Source of the DNA: Spirochaetales bacterium
GTDB taxonomy: Bacteria; Spirochaetota; Spirochaetia; Sphaerochaetales; Sphaerochaetaceae
Direction of reading: 5' to 3'
DNA: 13,186 nucleotides
NCBI GenBank assembly: GCA_017475725.1
Contig: JAFVFA010000165.1
Coordinates: forward strand, 1-13,186
The position numbers and the translations under genes were made by a program. Below the pieces are notes generated by a model, which had not been told where the DNA came from, searched no databases, and was given only the letters and a program-made list of their open reading frames with translations. Positions 1 to 6,796 of this stretch are shown piece after piece (the stretch's first letter is position 1; each line of letters opens with the position of its first letter).

Positions 1-2
1 TC

Positions 3-365
3 ATCGGAAGGCTCTCCACCTGCATCTGCGCAAGCCTCTCCGTCCTTGTCCTGTGCATCCCGGTCCAGATGGCGACCACCGGCCATTGGAACCCGGGAGT
101 GCTTGCGGCCTCTCCGGTGGCAGGCGCATTGGCGGCTGTATCCATGGTGATGGGGCTTCTGATTCTGGCATTCGGAAGGCAGGCCTGGCTTCTGGCTGCC
201 AACAGTCATGTGTACAACGCCATGGAAAGGCTTTTCTCTGCGTTTGAGGACCTGCCGCAGGCAGGTTGGGTGGGATACATTGTGCTGCTTCTGGGTGTGG
301 CACTTGCATTTCTGGGCGTTGTGGTGCTGAGGGCCCTGATAAGACGGAAGATTGACAGTAAGTAA
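3..365 (+). CDS. C-terminal part of an unidentified integral membrane protein (5' end outside window)
   Basis: The frame is open from the first complete codon at position 3 to TAA at 363-365, giving 120 residues with no stop, so the gene starts before the window. The internal ATG at 69 would remove the first hydrophobic stretch and is probably not the real start. Three membrane segments can be seen at about residues 5-24, 33-57 and 87-112 of the visible part. A soluble, partly charged loop lies at about 58-86, and the tail is basic (RALIRRKIDSK), suggesting a cytoplasmic C-terminus. I do not recognise the family. An LptF/LptG-type or other transporter permease C-terminus was considered, because an Arg precedes a hydrophobic stretch ending in Pro, but the similarity is too weak to name it. 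A strong promoter for the next gene overlaps its last codons. Confidence 0.7.
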   Translation: MGRLSTCICASLSVLVLCIPVQMATTGHWNPGVLAASPVAGALAAVSMVMGLLILAFGRQAWLLAANSHVYNAMERLFSAFEDLPQAGWVGYIVLLLGVALAFLGVVVLRALIRRKIDSK

Positions 366-380
366 TTAATTATGTATCAT
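352..380 (+). promoter_or_regulatory. Sigma70-type promoter for the hicB-like gene
   Basis: A perfect -35 TTGACA (352-357) is followed after exactly 17 bases by TATCAT (375-380, 5 of 6 matches to TATAAT). The element overlaps the 3' end of the upstream membrane-protein gene. The predicted transcription start is near 387, only about five bases before the ATG at 392. A transcript from here would therefore lose most or all of the Shine-Dalgarno AGGAGG at 382-387, which would be intact only in read-through RNA. Promoter assignment is by consensus match only. Confidence 0.55.
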
Positions 381-391
381 AAGGAGGTCAA

Positions 392-790
392 ATGAAAAAC
401 GAGTATTCCTACATCGCTGTGTTTGATTATGCTTCGGATGGAATCAGCATCTCTTTCCCGGACTTGCCCGGCTGTTTCTCCTGCGCACCAAAGGATGATA
501 CGGAACAGGCATTGAAGAATGCCAGGGAGGCCATGGGGCTGCATCTTTTTGGAATGGAGCAGGATGGTGTCGAGATTCCGGACCCTTCATCAATCAGAAG
601 CCTATCATTGGGAAAATGTCAGGTCCCAGTGCTGATCAATGTCTTCATGCCAGCGGTAAGGGCATCCGTGAGGACCTCTTTTGTAAAGAAGACTGTCTCC
701 CTTCCTGCATGGCTTGCAGCCGCTGCAGATGAACGGCACATCAATTGCTCCAAGGTTTTCCAGGATGCTCTGATCGCCTACATGAAATGA
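392..790 (+). CDS. HicB-family antitoxin-like protein, without an adjacent HicA
   Basis: This 132-residue protein has the two-part layout of HicB antitoxins. The N-terminal partial RNase-H-like fold carries the typical SFPDLPGCFS stretch (residues 21-30), a helix with EQALKNAREAM, and EIPDPSS at 61-67. The C-terminal ribbon-helix-helix region (about 98-130) has KKTVSLPAWLAAAAD followed by INCSKVFQDAL. In this family the N-terminal domain blocks the HicA mRNA-interferase toxin and the C-terminal domain binds the operator. No HicA-like frame of 60-80 residues fits on either side: there are 26 bases to the upstream gene and 52 to rsmA. It is therefore an orphan here, either a relic or a solo regulator. 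The start has an ideal AGGAGG at 382-387. A hairpin directly follows the stop. The local base composition looks more AT-rich than rsmA. Confidence 0.8.
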   Translation: MKNEYSYIAVFDYASDGISISFPDLPGCFSCAPKDDTEQALKNAREAMGLHLFGMEQDGVEIPDPSSIRSLSLGKCQVPVLINVFMPAVRASVRTSFVKKTVSLPAWLAAAADERHINCSKVFQDALIAYMK

Positions 791-791
791 A

Positions 792-819
792 GGAGCAGCA
801 AGTCTTTATCTGCTGCTCC
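792..819. terminator. Perfect 9-bp hairpin after hicB, terminator-like but without a U tract
   Basis: GGAGCAGCA (792-800) and TGCTGCTCC (811-819) are perfect inverted repeats around a 10-base loop. The hairpin starts two bases after the hicB stop codon. It is followed by GATTCCGAT rather than a run of T, so intrinsic termination would be weak. It could insulate hicB from rsmA, stabilise the hicB mRNA end, or act as a DNA-level operator next to the rsmA promoter, whose likely -35 region falls in the loop. Confidence 0.45.
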
Positions 820-833
820 GATTCCGATATAAT
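805..833 (+). promoter_or_regulatory. Candidate rsmA promoter giving a near-leaderless transcript
   Basis: A perfect -10 TATAAT lies at 828-833, preceded after 17 bases by a weak -35 TTTATC (805-810, 3 of 6 matches). The expected transcription start is near 840, two to three bases before the rsmA ATG at 843. There is no Shine-Dalgarno sequence between the -10 and the start codon, which agrees with leaderless initiation. The weak -35 makes this tentative. Confidence 0.4.
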
Positions 834-842
834 GCCCTTGCG

Positions 843-1700
843 ATGGCTATATGGGACTTCGATTACAGTTCAATCTCCTCGATAACACGTCTGCTTGAGG
901 ACAACGGCCTGAGCATGACCAAGAAGTTCGGGCAGAACTTCCTTGTCTCAATGAGTTCATTGGACAGGATCACTGCACTGAGCGGAGCAGCGGAGGGTTA
1001 CTCTGTGTGGGAGGTCGGACCTGGAATAGGGGCACTGACGACAAGGCTTCTTCAGACTGGGGCGAATGTGACTTCATTTGAGATAGACCACGGATTCTGC
1101 CGCATACTCAGGGAGAAGGCCTATGTGGACGTCCCGAACTTCACACTTGTTGAGGGTGACGCCCTCAAGAACTGGAAGTCCGTATGGGAGAGGACCGGCA
1201 CTCCAGACATCATCTGCGCCAATCTGCCGTACAATGTGGGGTCCGTCTTCATAGCCTCTCTGATCGAGAACCGCTGCCTTCCAAAGAGGATGGTGTTCAC
1301 ACTCCAGTCCGAGGTTGTGGAGCGCATGTGCTCCGGCATAGGTGACGACTCCTACTCCGGTTTCTCCATTCTGACTGGGATCGACTACCGGAACCGAGAG
1401 GCCATGAAGCTCAAGAGCGGATGCTTCTTCCCGCCGCCGAACGTGGACAGCTCCGTGGTGGTCATGGAGAGAAGGGAGCAGCCTCTGGTCCCTGAGGATG
1501 AGGCAAGGTTCTTCATCGAGCTTGTCAGGATTCTGTTCGCCCAGCGCAGGAAGACCGTCAAGAACAACCTGAAGGCACTAGGGAGACCTTCGTCGGAGAT
1601 GGATGAAGCGCTTGTGAAGAGTGGCATCAGCGTGACGGAGAGGGCTGAGAAGCTCACTGTGGAGCAGATCCTTGCACTGGAGAGGAACATCAGGAAATGA
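843..1700 (+). CDS. rsmA: 16S rRNA (adenine(1518)-N6/adenine(1519)-N6)-dimethyltransferase RsmA/KsgA
   Basis: This SAM-dependent enzyme dimethylates two adjacent adenines in the 3'-terminal helix of 16S rRNA late in 30S assembly. The 285 residues are close to the usual family length. Visible motifs, in order, are GQNFL (30-34), the SAM-binding EVGPGIGALT (57-66), FEID (79-82), EGDAL (104-108) and the catalytic NLPY (127-130). The substrate-side FFPPPNVDSSV (195-205) and the C-terminal FAQRRKTVKNNL (232-243) follow. The ATG at 843 is supported because about 25 residues before GQNFL are normal for spirochaete-like homologues. No ribosome binding site precedes it, and a TATAAT box ends nine bases upstream, so translation may be leaderless. 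The stop overlaps the mtaB start as ATGA, making it the first gene of a five-gene operon. Loss of this enzyme is the classical route to kasugamycin resistance. Confidence 0.95.
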   Translation: MAIWDFDYSSISSITRLLEDNGLSMTKKFGQNFLVSMSSLDRITALSGAAEGYSVWEVGPGIGALTTRLLQTGANVTSFEIDHGFCRILREKAYVDVPNFTLVEGDALKNWKSVWERTGTPDIICANLPYNVGSVFIASLIENRCLPKRMVFTLQSEVVERMCSGIGDDSYSGFSILTGIDYRNREAMKLKSGCFFPPPNVDSSVVVMERREQPLVPEDEARFFIELVRILFAQRRKTVKNNLKALGRPSSEMDEALVKSGISVTERAEKLTVEQILALERNIRK

Positions 1701-2992
1701 AGGTCTACGTCTATACATTGGGGTGCAGGGTCAACCAGTGTGAGAGCGAGGCGGTGGCCGAGGCCTTCATGAAGAGCGGCCACGAGATCCTCCACTCGAG
1801 CGCAGGCGCCGAACTAATAATAGTCAACACATGCACAGTGACAAGCAAGGCAGAGCAGAAGGCCAGACGTGAGATACGTCTGTTCTCAAAGCAGGCGGTG
1901 ACTCTTGTCACAGGTTGCTATGCCCAGGTGAACCCCAAGGAGATAGAGGCTTTGGCCGACAACGTGGTGGTGCTGCCTCTGATCAGAAAACCTGATCTTC
2001 TGAAGCTCCCGATGTTCCTTGATGAGAACGCGGGTGATGACCTTCTGTCAGCCGTGAAGTCCTTCGCCTCGGAGAGCAGGGCGGCAAGCTTCGGCGGGTC
2101 TCTGTTCGACTTCGCCCCATCACAGTTCTCATACCACTGCAGGTCATACCTGAAGGTGCAGGACGGCTGTGACAACAACTGCGGCTTCTGCCGTGTGCAC
2201 ATCGCACGCGGGAAGTCCCAGAGCCTGGATGCCGAGACCGTGGTCCAGAGGGCCCTGGAGATAGAGCAGAAGGGCTATCACGAGATCGTCCTGACGGGTG
2301 TGAACCTGACCATGTACGACCACGATGGCGATGGCCTTGGTGGCCTTCTGAAGAAGCTGCTCGCCTCTGTTGGGCCTGACATGAGATTCCGTCTGTCATC
2401 CCTTGAGCCTGACCATATAGATGATCTGCTGCTGGAGCAGCTCAGAGACAGCAGGATGCAGCCGTACTTCCACATCCCTATCCAGAGCGCCTCCGACAAG
2501 GTCATAAGGCGGATCAACAGGAGCTATGACAGCTCCCATCTCGAATACGTGATCACCGCCCTGAGAGAGCTCAAGGACGACCCATTCCTTGCCTGTGATG
2601 TCATAACGGGACTGCCTGGGGAGGGGGATGAGGAGTTCGAGGTCACCAGGAGCTTCCTGGAGCGCCACGGATTCGCGATGATGCACGTCTTCCCGTTCAG
2701 CCCGAGGCCGGACACCGCTTTGGAGCATGCCACGGACAGGGCGCCGGAGATCGTGAGGGACGAAAGGGCCAGGATTCTCAGGGACCTGTCCGCCCGGCTC
2801 AACCGGAAATATGTCCTGCGTCAGGTCGGCAAGGAGAACGAGATGATCATAGAGGGGCGCAGACTGGGACACTGGTACGGGCTGACCGGAAACTACATGA
2901 AGGTGACCTTGTCCAATGACGATCCCGGACTGGACATCGGCGACATTGTAAGAATCAGATTGCTTTCTCCGGAGACTGCTGATACCATTTAG
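1697..2992 (+). CDS. mtaB: tRNA (N6-L-threonylcarbamoyladenosine(37)-C2)-methylthiotransferase MtaB
   Basis: This radical-SAM enzyme converts t6A37 to ms2t6A37 in tRNAs reading ANN codons. The protein has 431 residues. The N-terminal methylthiotransferase domain begins with TLGCRVNQCESE, the MtaB-type variant of this motif. It carries the three cysteines of the auxiliary cluster (C10, C46 in NTCTVT, C74 in TGCYAQ). The radical-SAM cluster is C158-x3-C162-x2-C165 (GCDNNCGFC). Later conserved parts are LTGVNL, RLSSLEPDHI, FHIPIQSASDKVI and ITGLPGEGDEEF. The last 60 or so residues look like the TRAM RNA-binding domain. MtaB is preferred to MiaB or RimO because of the start motif. Translation is probably coupled to rsmA through the ATGA overlap, with the next start 34 bases downstream. 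Coupling rRNA and tRNA modification in one operon is sensible, although the pairing may be lineage-specific. Confidence 0.92.
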   Translation: MKVYVYTLGCRVNQCESEAVAEAFMKSGHEILHSSAGAELIIVNTCTVTSKAEQKARREIRLFSKQAVTLVTGCYAQVNPKEIEALADNVVVLPLIRKPDLLKLPMFLDENAGDDLLSAVKSFASESRAASFGGSLFDFAPSQFSYHCRSYLKVQDGCDNNCGFCRVHIARGKSQSLDAETVVQRALEIEQKGYHEIVLTGVNLTMYDHDGDGLGGLLKKLLASVGPDMRFRLSSLEPDHIDDLLLEQLRDSRMQPYFHIPIQSASDKVIRRINRSYDSSHLEYVITALRELKDDPFLACDVITGLPGEGDEEFEVTRSFLERHGFAMMHVFPFSPRPDTALEHATDRAPEIVRDERARILRDLSARLNRKYVLRQVGKENEMIIEGRRLGHWYGLTGNYMKVTLSNDDPGLDIGDIVRIRLLSPETADTI

Positions 2993-3026
2993 GAAATCAA
3001 TCCACTGACAGGGAAGGATTTTTCAA

Positions 3027-3905
3027 ATGGGAAGAAAAGACGGCATCAGGGTCAAGGACGCTGACCCGATGTATACCATCGTGCCTTACATCATGAACAA
3101 GCGCTATGACGCCATGAACATGATAACTCTGGACATTCCTGTGCATCCGCTCAAGGCATACATCAGACAGAAGAGGCAGGAGGGCGTTTACATGAGCCAT
3201 CTGGGGCTTGTGATCTGCGCATATCTCAGGACGGCGGCCAAGTATCCGCTTCTCAACCGGTTCATAGTCAACAAGAAGATATATGACCGCAAGGACTTCG
3301 ATGTGGCCATGGTGGTCCTGAAGGACGGGGATGGAGACATGGAGGGGACCATGAGCAAGATCCGCTTCGATTTCAATGACACCATCTTCGACGTCCAGAG
3401 GAAGATAGACGAGTACATCGCGAAGAACAGGGAGGAGAAGGCCAAGAACTCCACAGACAGGCTGATAAGGAAGCTGATAGGCTTCCCGGGCCTTGCGAAC
3501 ACCGGAGTCGGGCTCTTCAAGTGGATGGACAAGAGGGGGATTCTCCCCAAGTCTGTCATAGATGCAAGTCCCTTCCACACAAGCCTCACCATATCGAATC
3601 TGGCCAGCATAAAGACGAACCACATCTACCATCACTGCTACGAGTTCGGGACGACCAGCGTCTTCATAACCATGGGGAACCTCAGGGAGGTCCCGAAGAG
3701 GGTGAAGGGCGATGTCGTTTTCCAGACCTGCCTTCCGCTTGGGGTCGTCATGGATGAGAGGATCTGCAGCGGGCATTACTTCGCCGGCTGCTTCCAGTGC
3801 ATGAGAAGGTACTTCGCCCATCCGGAGCTTCTGGAGCTGACCCTTGACGAAGACATCGCTGCCGAGAATACTGTCAGCGACAATGGAAACGAAGACAAGG
3901 CATGA
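3027..3905 (+). CDS. Stand-alone 2-oxoacid dehydrogenase E2/CAT-like acyltransferase-fold protein lacking the catalytic His
   Basis: The 292 residues resemble the catalytic domain of dihydrolipoamide acyltransferases and chloramphenicol acetyltransferases. There is no lipoyl domain and no E1-binding domain. The start MGRKDGIRVKDADPMYTIVPYIMNKRYDAMN is followed by the conserved HLGLVICAYLRTAAKYPLLNRFI region. DASPFHTSLTISNLASI lies at about 186-202 and the C-terminal VVMDERICSGHYF at about 241-253. In E2 enzymes that last motif is DHRxxDG. Here it reads D243-E-R-I-C-S-G249, so the catalytic His is Glu and the Asp is Ser. I recall a group of short E2-like proteins in anaerobic gut bacteria with DERIxDGYY at this position, so the Glu is probably a family trait. 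Function is unknown. A GGGAAGGA ribosome binding site (3011-3018) supports the ATG. It sits between mtaB and the biotin ligase and overlaps the latter by 23 bases. Confidence 0.75.
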   Translation: MGRKDGIRVKDADPMYTIVPYIMNKRYDAMNMITLDIPVHPLKAYIRQKRQEGVYMSHLGLVICAYLRTAAKYPLLNRFIVNKKIYDRKDFDVAMVVLKDGDGDMEGTMSKIRFDFNDTIFDVQRKIDEYIAKNREEKAKNSTDRLIRKLIGFPGLANTGVGLFKWMDKRGILPKSVIDASPFHTSLTISNLASIKTNHIYHHCYEFGTTSVFITMGNLREVPKRVKGDVVFQTCLPLGVVMDERICSGHYFAGCFQCMRRYFAHPELLELTLDEDIAAENTVSDNGNEDKA

Positions 3906-4629
3906 CATTCCGGGTTTCGACCCCGTGACGCTCTACGAATACGACTGCACAGACTCGACGAACAGGGTCCTGCTGGACATGGCCAGGGAGGGCTGCCCCT
4001 GCGGGACCGTCGTCTGGGCCCATAGCCAGGAGCTTGGTCGCGGCCGTCTGGGAAGAAGCTTCTCATCCCCTGAGGGAGGAATCTACATAAGCATGCTTCT
4101 TCCGCTTGAAAAGGATGGGATCTGCCTTACGGCAATGACCGGAGTTGCAGTAAAGCGTACAATTTCAGAGGTATGCAACAGAAACTGCGGCATCAAATGG
4201 GTCAATGACATAGTCTACAACGGCAAGAAGGTCAGTGGGATCCTGGCCCAGGCCGCAGGGGACAGGGTGGTGATCGGCATAGGAATCAACTACACGACCG
4301 ACATGGATGAGCTGCCCTCTGATGTCAGGGAGATAGCAACCTCTCTGTACCCGGACTGCAAGTCGGCACCGCCCATGGATGTGTTTGTGGACCGTCTTGT
4401 GTACAACGTCTATTCCCTTTACCATGGAAGAGATGAAAACTGGCTGGAAGACTACAAAAGCTCTAGCACAATTGTCGGAAACAAAGTAAAAATAATGCAG
4501 GCTGGCAAGGTAACCGGAGAGGGCACCGCAGTCTCCATAGACGACTCATGCTTTCTGCATGTTGTGGATGGGGACGGCAATGAGACGGTGCTGTCCACCG
4601 GAGAGGTCAGCATAAGGATTCAAAGATGA
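3883..4629 (+). CDS. birA: Biotin--[acetyl-CoA-carboxylase] ligase, monofunctional (class I BirA)
   Basis: The enzyme makes biotinyl-AMP and transfers biotin to a lysine of carboxylase or decarboxylase carrier domains. From ATG 3883 it has 248 residues. Motifs are DSTN (24-27), the adenylate loop GRGRLGRSF (52-60; the usual final Trp is Phe), KWVNDI (105-110), KVSGILAQ (116-123, with the catalytic Lys116 and Gln where Glu is common) and IGIGIN (131-136). A C-terminal SH3-like domain starts near KVKIMQAGKVTGEGTAVSID. There is no N-terminal DNA-binding domain, so it is not a BirA-type repressor. The start is uncertain. ATG 3883 has no clear ribosome binding site, while an in-frame TTG at 3844 sits behind GGAG (3834-3837) but would add 13 residues inside the previous gene. 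It overlaps the acyltransferase-like gene and runs into argS as ATGA. No biotinylated substrate gene is in the window. Confidence 0.9.
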   Translation: METKTRHDIPGFDPVTLYEYDCTDSTNRVLLDMAREGCPCGTVVWAHSQELGRGRLGRSFSSPEGGIYISMLLPLEKDGICLTAMTGVAVKRTISEVCNRNCGIKWVNDIVYNGKKVSGILAQAAGDRVVIGIGINYTTDMDELPSDVREIATSLYPDCKSAPPMDVFVDRLVYNVYSLYHGRDENWLEDYKSSSTIVGNKVKIMQAGKVTGEGTAVSIDDSCFLHVVDGDGNETVLSTGEVSIRIQR

Positions 4630-6455
4630 TCAACAAGTCAGAATGGAAGGATCTGGTCCAGGCCAGACTCCAGAGGATGTATGAACTTTCGGGCCATGAC
4701 GGCAAGCTTCAGGATGTGGTTCTCCAGGTTCCTCCGAAACCGGAGCTGGGGGATCTTGCATTTCCTCTCTTCGCCTTCGCAAAGGCCTTCTCGAAGGCCC
4801 CCGCTGCAATTGCGCAGGAGCTGGCGGCAGACATAAACGCCCTTGAGGACAAACCGGACGGAGAGGCTTTCGTGGCTGGCCCGTACATGAACGTCAGGCT
4901 CAACATGGACAGGATGGTCCAGGACACATACATGCAGATCTTCAAGGAGTCTTCCTCCTACGGTAAGACCAATGTCCTGGGGGGCAAGAAGGTCATGATC
5001 GAGTTCAGCTGCCCGAACACCAACAAGCCGCTGCACCTTGGCCATGTCAGGAACGACTGCATAGGCCAGAGCATGAGCCAGATCCTCAAGGCAGGCGGTG
5101 CCGAGGTCCTGAAGGTCAACCTGATCAACAACCGTGGCGTCCACATCTGCAAGTCCATGCTGGCATACCAGAAGTTCGGCGGCGGGGAGACCCCGGAGTC
5201 CTCCGGAATCAAGGGCGACCATCTTGTGGGAAACTACTACGTCCGCTTCGCCCAGTGGGAGAAGGAGGTCCTTGACAGGGACATCGAGGCCCTGAAGGCC
5301 AAGGGACTATCCGCAGAGGAGGCTGAGAGGCAGGCAAAGGACAGCAACGGACCGGATCTCGAGGCCCAGGCCATGCTCAGGAAGTGGGAGCAGGGCGATC
5401 CTGAGGTCATGGAGCTGTGGAGGAAGATGAACGGCTGGACCCTGGACGGGGTGGCCGAGACATACAGGAACACTGGCATCTCCTTCGACAAGTTCTACTA
5501 TGAGAGCGATACCTACAAGCTCGGAAAGGACAAGGTTCTGGAGGGGCTTGAGAAGGGTGTCTTCCAGAAGGCTGAGGACGGAGCCATCTACATCGACAAC
5601 TCCGACATCGGACTTGACCGCAAGATCCTTCTGAGGAAGGACGGAACATCGATCTACATAACACAGGACATCGGCACGGCCATCAACCGTCACGAGGACT
5701 GGCCTTTCGACAGCCTGATCTACGTTGTCGCAAGCGAGCAGAAGTACCACTTCACAATCCTCTTCCATGTTCTGGACAAACTCGGATATCCGTGGGCCAA
5801 GGATCTGCACCACCTGTCATATGGAATGGTCTTCCTTCCTGAGGGCAAGATGAAGAGCCGTGAGGGCACGGTTGTGGATGCTGATGACCTGATCGCCTCC
5901 CTGACGCAGATGGCCAAGGAGGAGATTCTGGAGAAGGGACGCGACGGCGAGCTTGATGATGTGGACCAGACGGCCCATGACATCGCCCTTGGTGCCCTGA
6001 ACTACTTCATTCTGCAGTTCGACCCGAACAAGGACTTTGTGTTCAACCCCAAGGAGTCCCTTTCCTTCAACGGAAACACAGGACCTTACCTGCAGTACAT
6101 GGGGGCGAGGATCTCGTCCATGCTCAGAAAATACCAGGAGGTCAGGGACCAGTACGACTCCATTCCGTTCGATGCCTCTCTGCTTGTGCTTGACGACGAG
6201 CGCGAGATCATCAAGATGGTCGGAGGTTTCCCGGAGACTGTGGCCAAGGCATGCAGACAGTATGACCCATCCGTCATCTGCGCATTCCTGTACGACCTCT
6301 CCAAGAAGTTCTCCCACTGGTACCATGACAACCAGATCCTCAAGGCCGAGACCTCATCACTGGTCAAGGCAAGGGTCTGCCTCTGCGAGATGGTTCTGCA
6401 GGTCATGAAGAACGCCTTTGACCTTGTAGGGATCCCGTTCCTTGAGAAGATGTGA
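4626..6455 (+). CDS. argS: Arginine--tRNA ligase
   Basis: This class I synthetase charges tRNA-Arg and needs the tRNA for amino-acid activation. The 609 residues are slightly longer than many bacterial ArgRS. The N-terminal Add-1-like domain includes LGDLAFPLFAFAK (41-53). The catalytic site has IEFSCPNTNKPLHLGHVRND (125-144), with HLGH as the HIGH signature. NLINNRGVHICKS follows, and the KMSKS loop appears as GKMKSREGT near residue 410. The DALR anticodon-binding domain follows from about TGPYLQYMGARISSML to the end (GIPFLEKM). The ATG at 4626 overlaps the biotin-ligase stop (ATGA). It is the last gene of the rsmA operon. Its stop is only eight bases from the convergent toxin stop and no intrinsic terminator is visible, so transcription may run antisense into the toxin gene. 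Confidence 0.97.
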   Translation: MINKSEWKDLVQARLQRMYELSGHDGKLQDVVLQVPPKPELGDLAFPLFAFAKAFSKAPAAIAQELAADINALEDKPDGEAFVAGPYMNVRLNMDRMVQDTYMQIFKESSSYGKTNVLGGKKVMIEFSCPNTNKPLHLGHVRNDCIGQSMSQILKAGGAEVLKVNLINNRGVHICKSMLAYQKFGGGETPESSGIKGDHLVGNYYVRFAQWEKEVLDRDIEALKAKGLSAEEAERQAKDSNGPDLEAQAMLRKWEQGDPEVMELWRKMNGWTLDGVAETYRNTGISFDKFYYESDTYKLGKDKVLEGLEKGVFQKAEDGAIYIDNSDIGLDRKILLRKDGTSIYITQDIGTAINRHEDWPFDSLIYVVASEQKYHFTILFHVLDKLGYPWAKDLHHLSYGMVFLPEGKMKSREGTVVDADDLIASLTQMAKEEILEKGRDGELDDVDQTAHDIALGALNYFILQFDPNKDFVFNPKESLSFNGNTGPYLQYMGARISSMLRKYQEVRDQYDSIPFDASLLVLDDEREIIKMVGGFPETVAKACRQYDPSVICAFLYDLSKKFSHWYHDNQILKAETSSLVKARVCLCEMVLQVMKNAFDLVGIPFLEKM

Positions 6456-6463
6456 CAGTCTGC

Positions 6464-6796
6464 TTACTCAATTGCGAAGCTTTGTCTCAGAATCCACCTC
6501 CAGTTCCTTCTTCCAAAGAGGAATCTGAGGATTAGGATTGTTTTGTCATTGGATGAAACGGTATAGAACAGCAGATAGTTTCTGACGATGCTGACTCTCA
6601 GTCCGATGGATTTGAAACCAGGGTCATCTATGATGGAACATATGAATGGGTTGTCTTCAAGGTTCCTTATTTCCAGTGATACGTCCTTAAGAAGGTTCTC
6701 TGCCGCAGAAGGGTTATGAAGCGTACTCTCAATATACCGTGCTGCAGCTTCAATATCCTTTTCCGCAGACTCAGTGAAAAGTGCAGAGTATTTCAC
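6464..6796 (-). CDS. RelE/ParE-superfamily toxin of a type II toxin-antitoxin pair
   Basis: The small 110-residue protein starts MKYSALFTESAEKDIEAAARYI and ends with IVRNYLLFYTV and ILILRFLFGRRNWRWIL, the RelE/ParE-fold pattern of a final strand with a basic GRR segment. Members either cut mRNA on the ribosome (RelE-like) or poison gyrase (ParE-like). The sequence alone does not decide which; the long two-helix N-terminus and lack of an obvious catalytic set lean to ParE. GTG at 6796 is chosen because it overlaps the antitoxin stop as GTGA, with GAGG about eight bases upstream. The longer frame from 6838 would lie inside the antitoxin gene. It is downstream of and coupled to its antitoxin, convergent with argS. 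The pair looks more AT-rich than the flanking operons, suggesting transfer. Confidence 0.85.
   Translation of the reverse strand: MKYSALFTESAEKDIEAAARYIESTLHNPSAAENLLKDVSLEIRNLEDNPFICSIIDDPGFKSIGLRVSIVRNYLLFYTVSSNDKTILILRFLFGRRNWRWILRQSFAIE

Noticed and set aside
3..365. LptF/LptG permease C-terminus as the identity of the partial membrane protein
   Set aside because: Only the number of membrane segments and an Arg-hydrophobic-Pro pattern agree; the loop sequences do not match what I know of the family.
3844..3882. TTG start for the biotin ligase, with GGAG upstream
   Set aside because: It would add 13 residues without family similarity and lengthen the overlap with the preceding gene. ATG 3883 is kept, though the lack of a ribosome binding site there leaves doubt.
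2997..3908. Long 303-codon open frame on the minus strand
   Set aside because: It lies exactly opposite the acyltransferase-like gene, has no recognisable domain, and its composition is that of an antisense shadow. The plus-strand gene has a ribosome binding site and family similarity.
392..6455. A new defence system made of the HicB-like gene and the rsmA-argS genes
   Set aside because: Apart from the HicB-like protein and the acyltransferase-like protein, all genes are standard translation or cofactor genes, so nothing points to defence.
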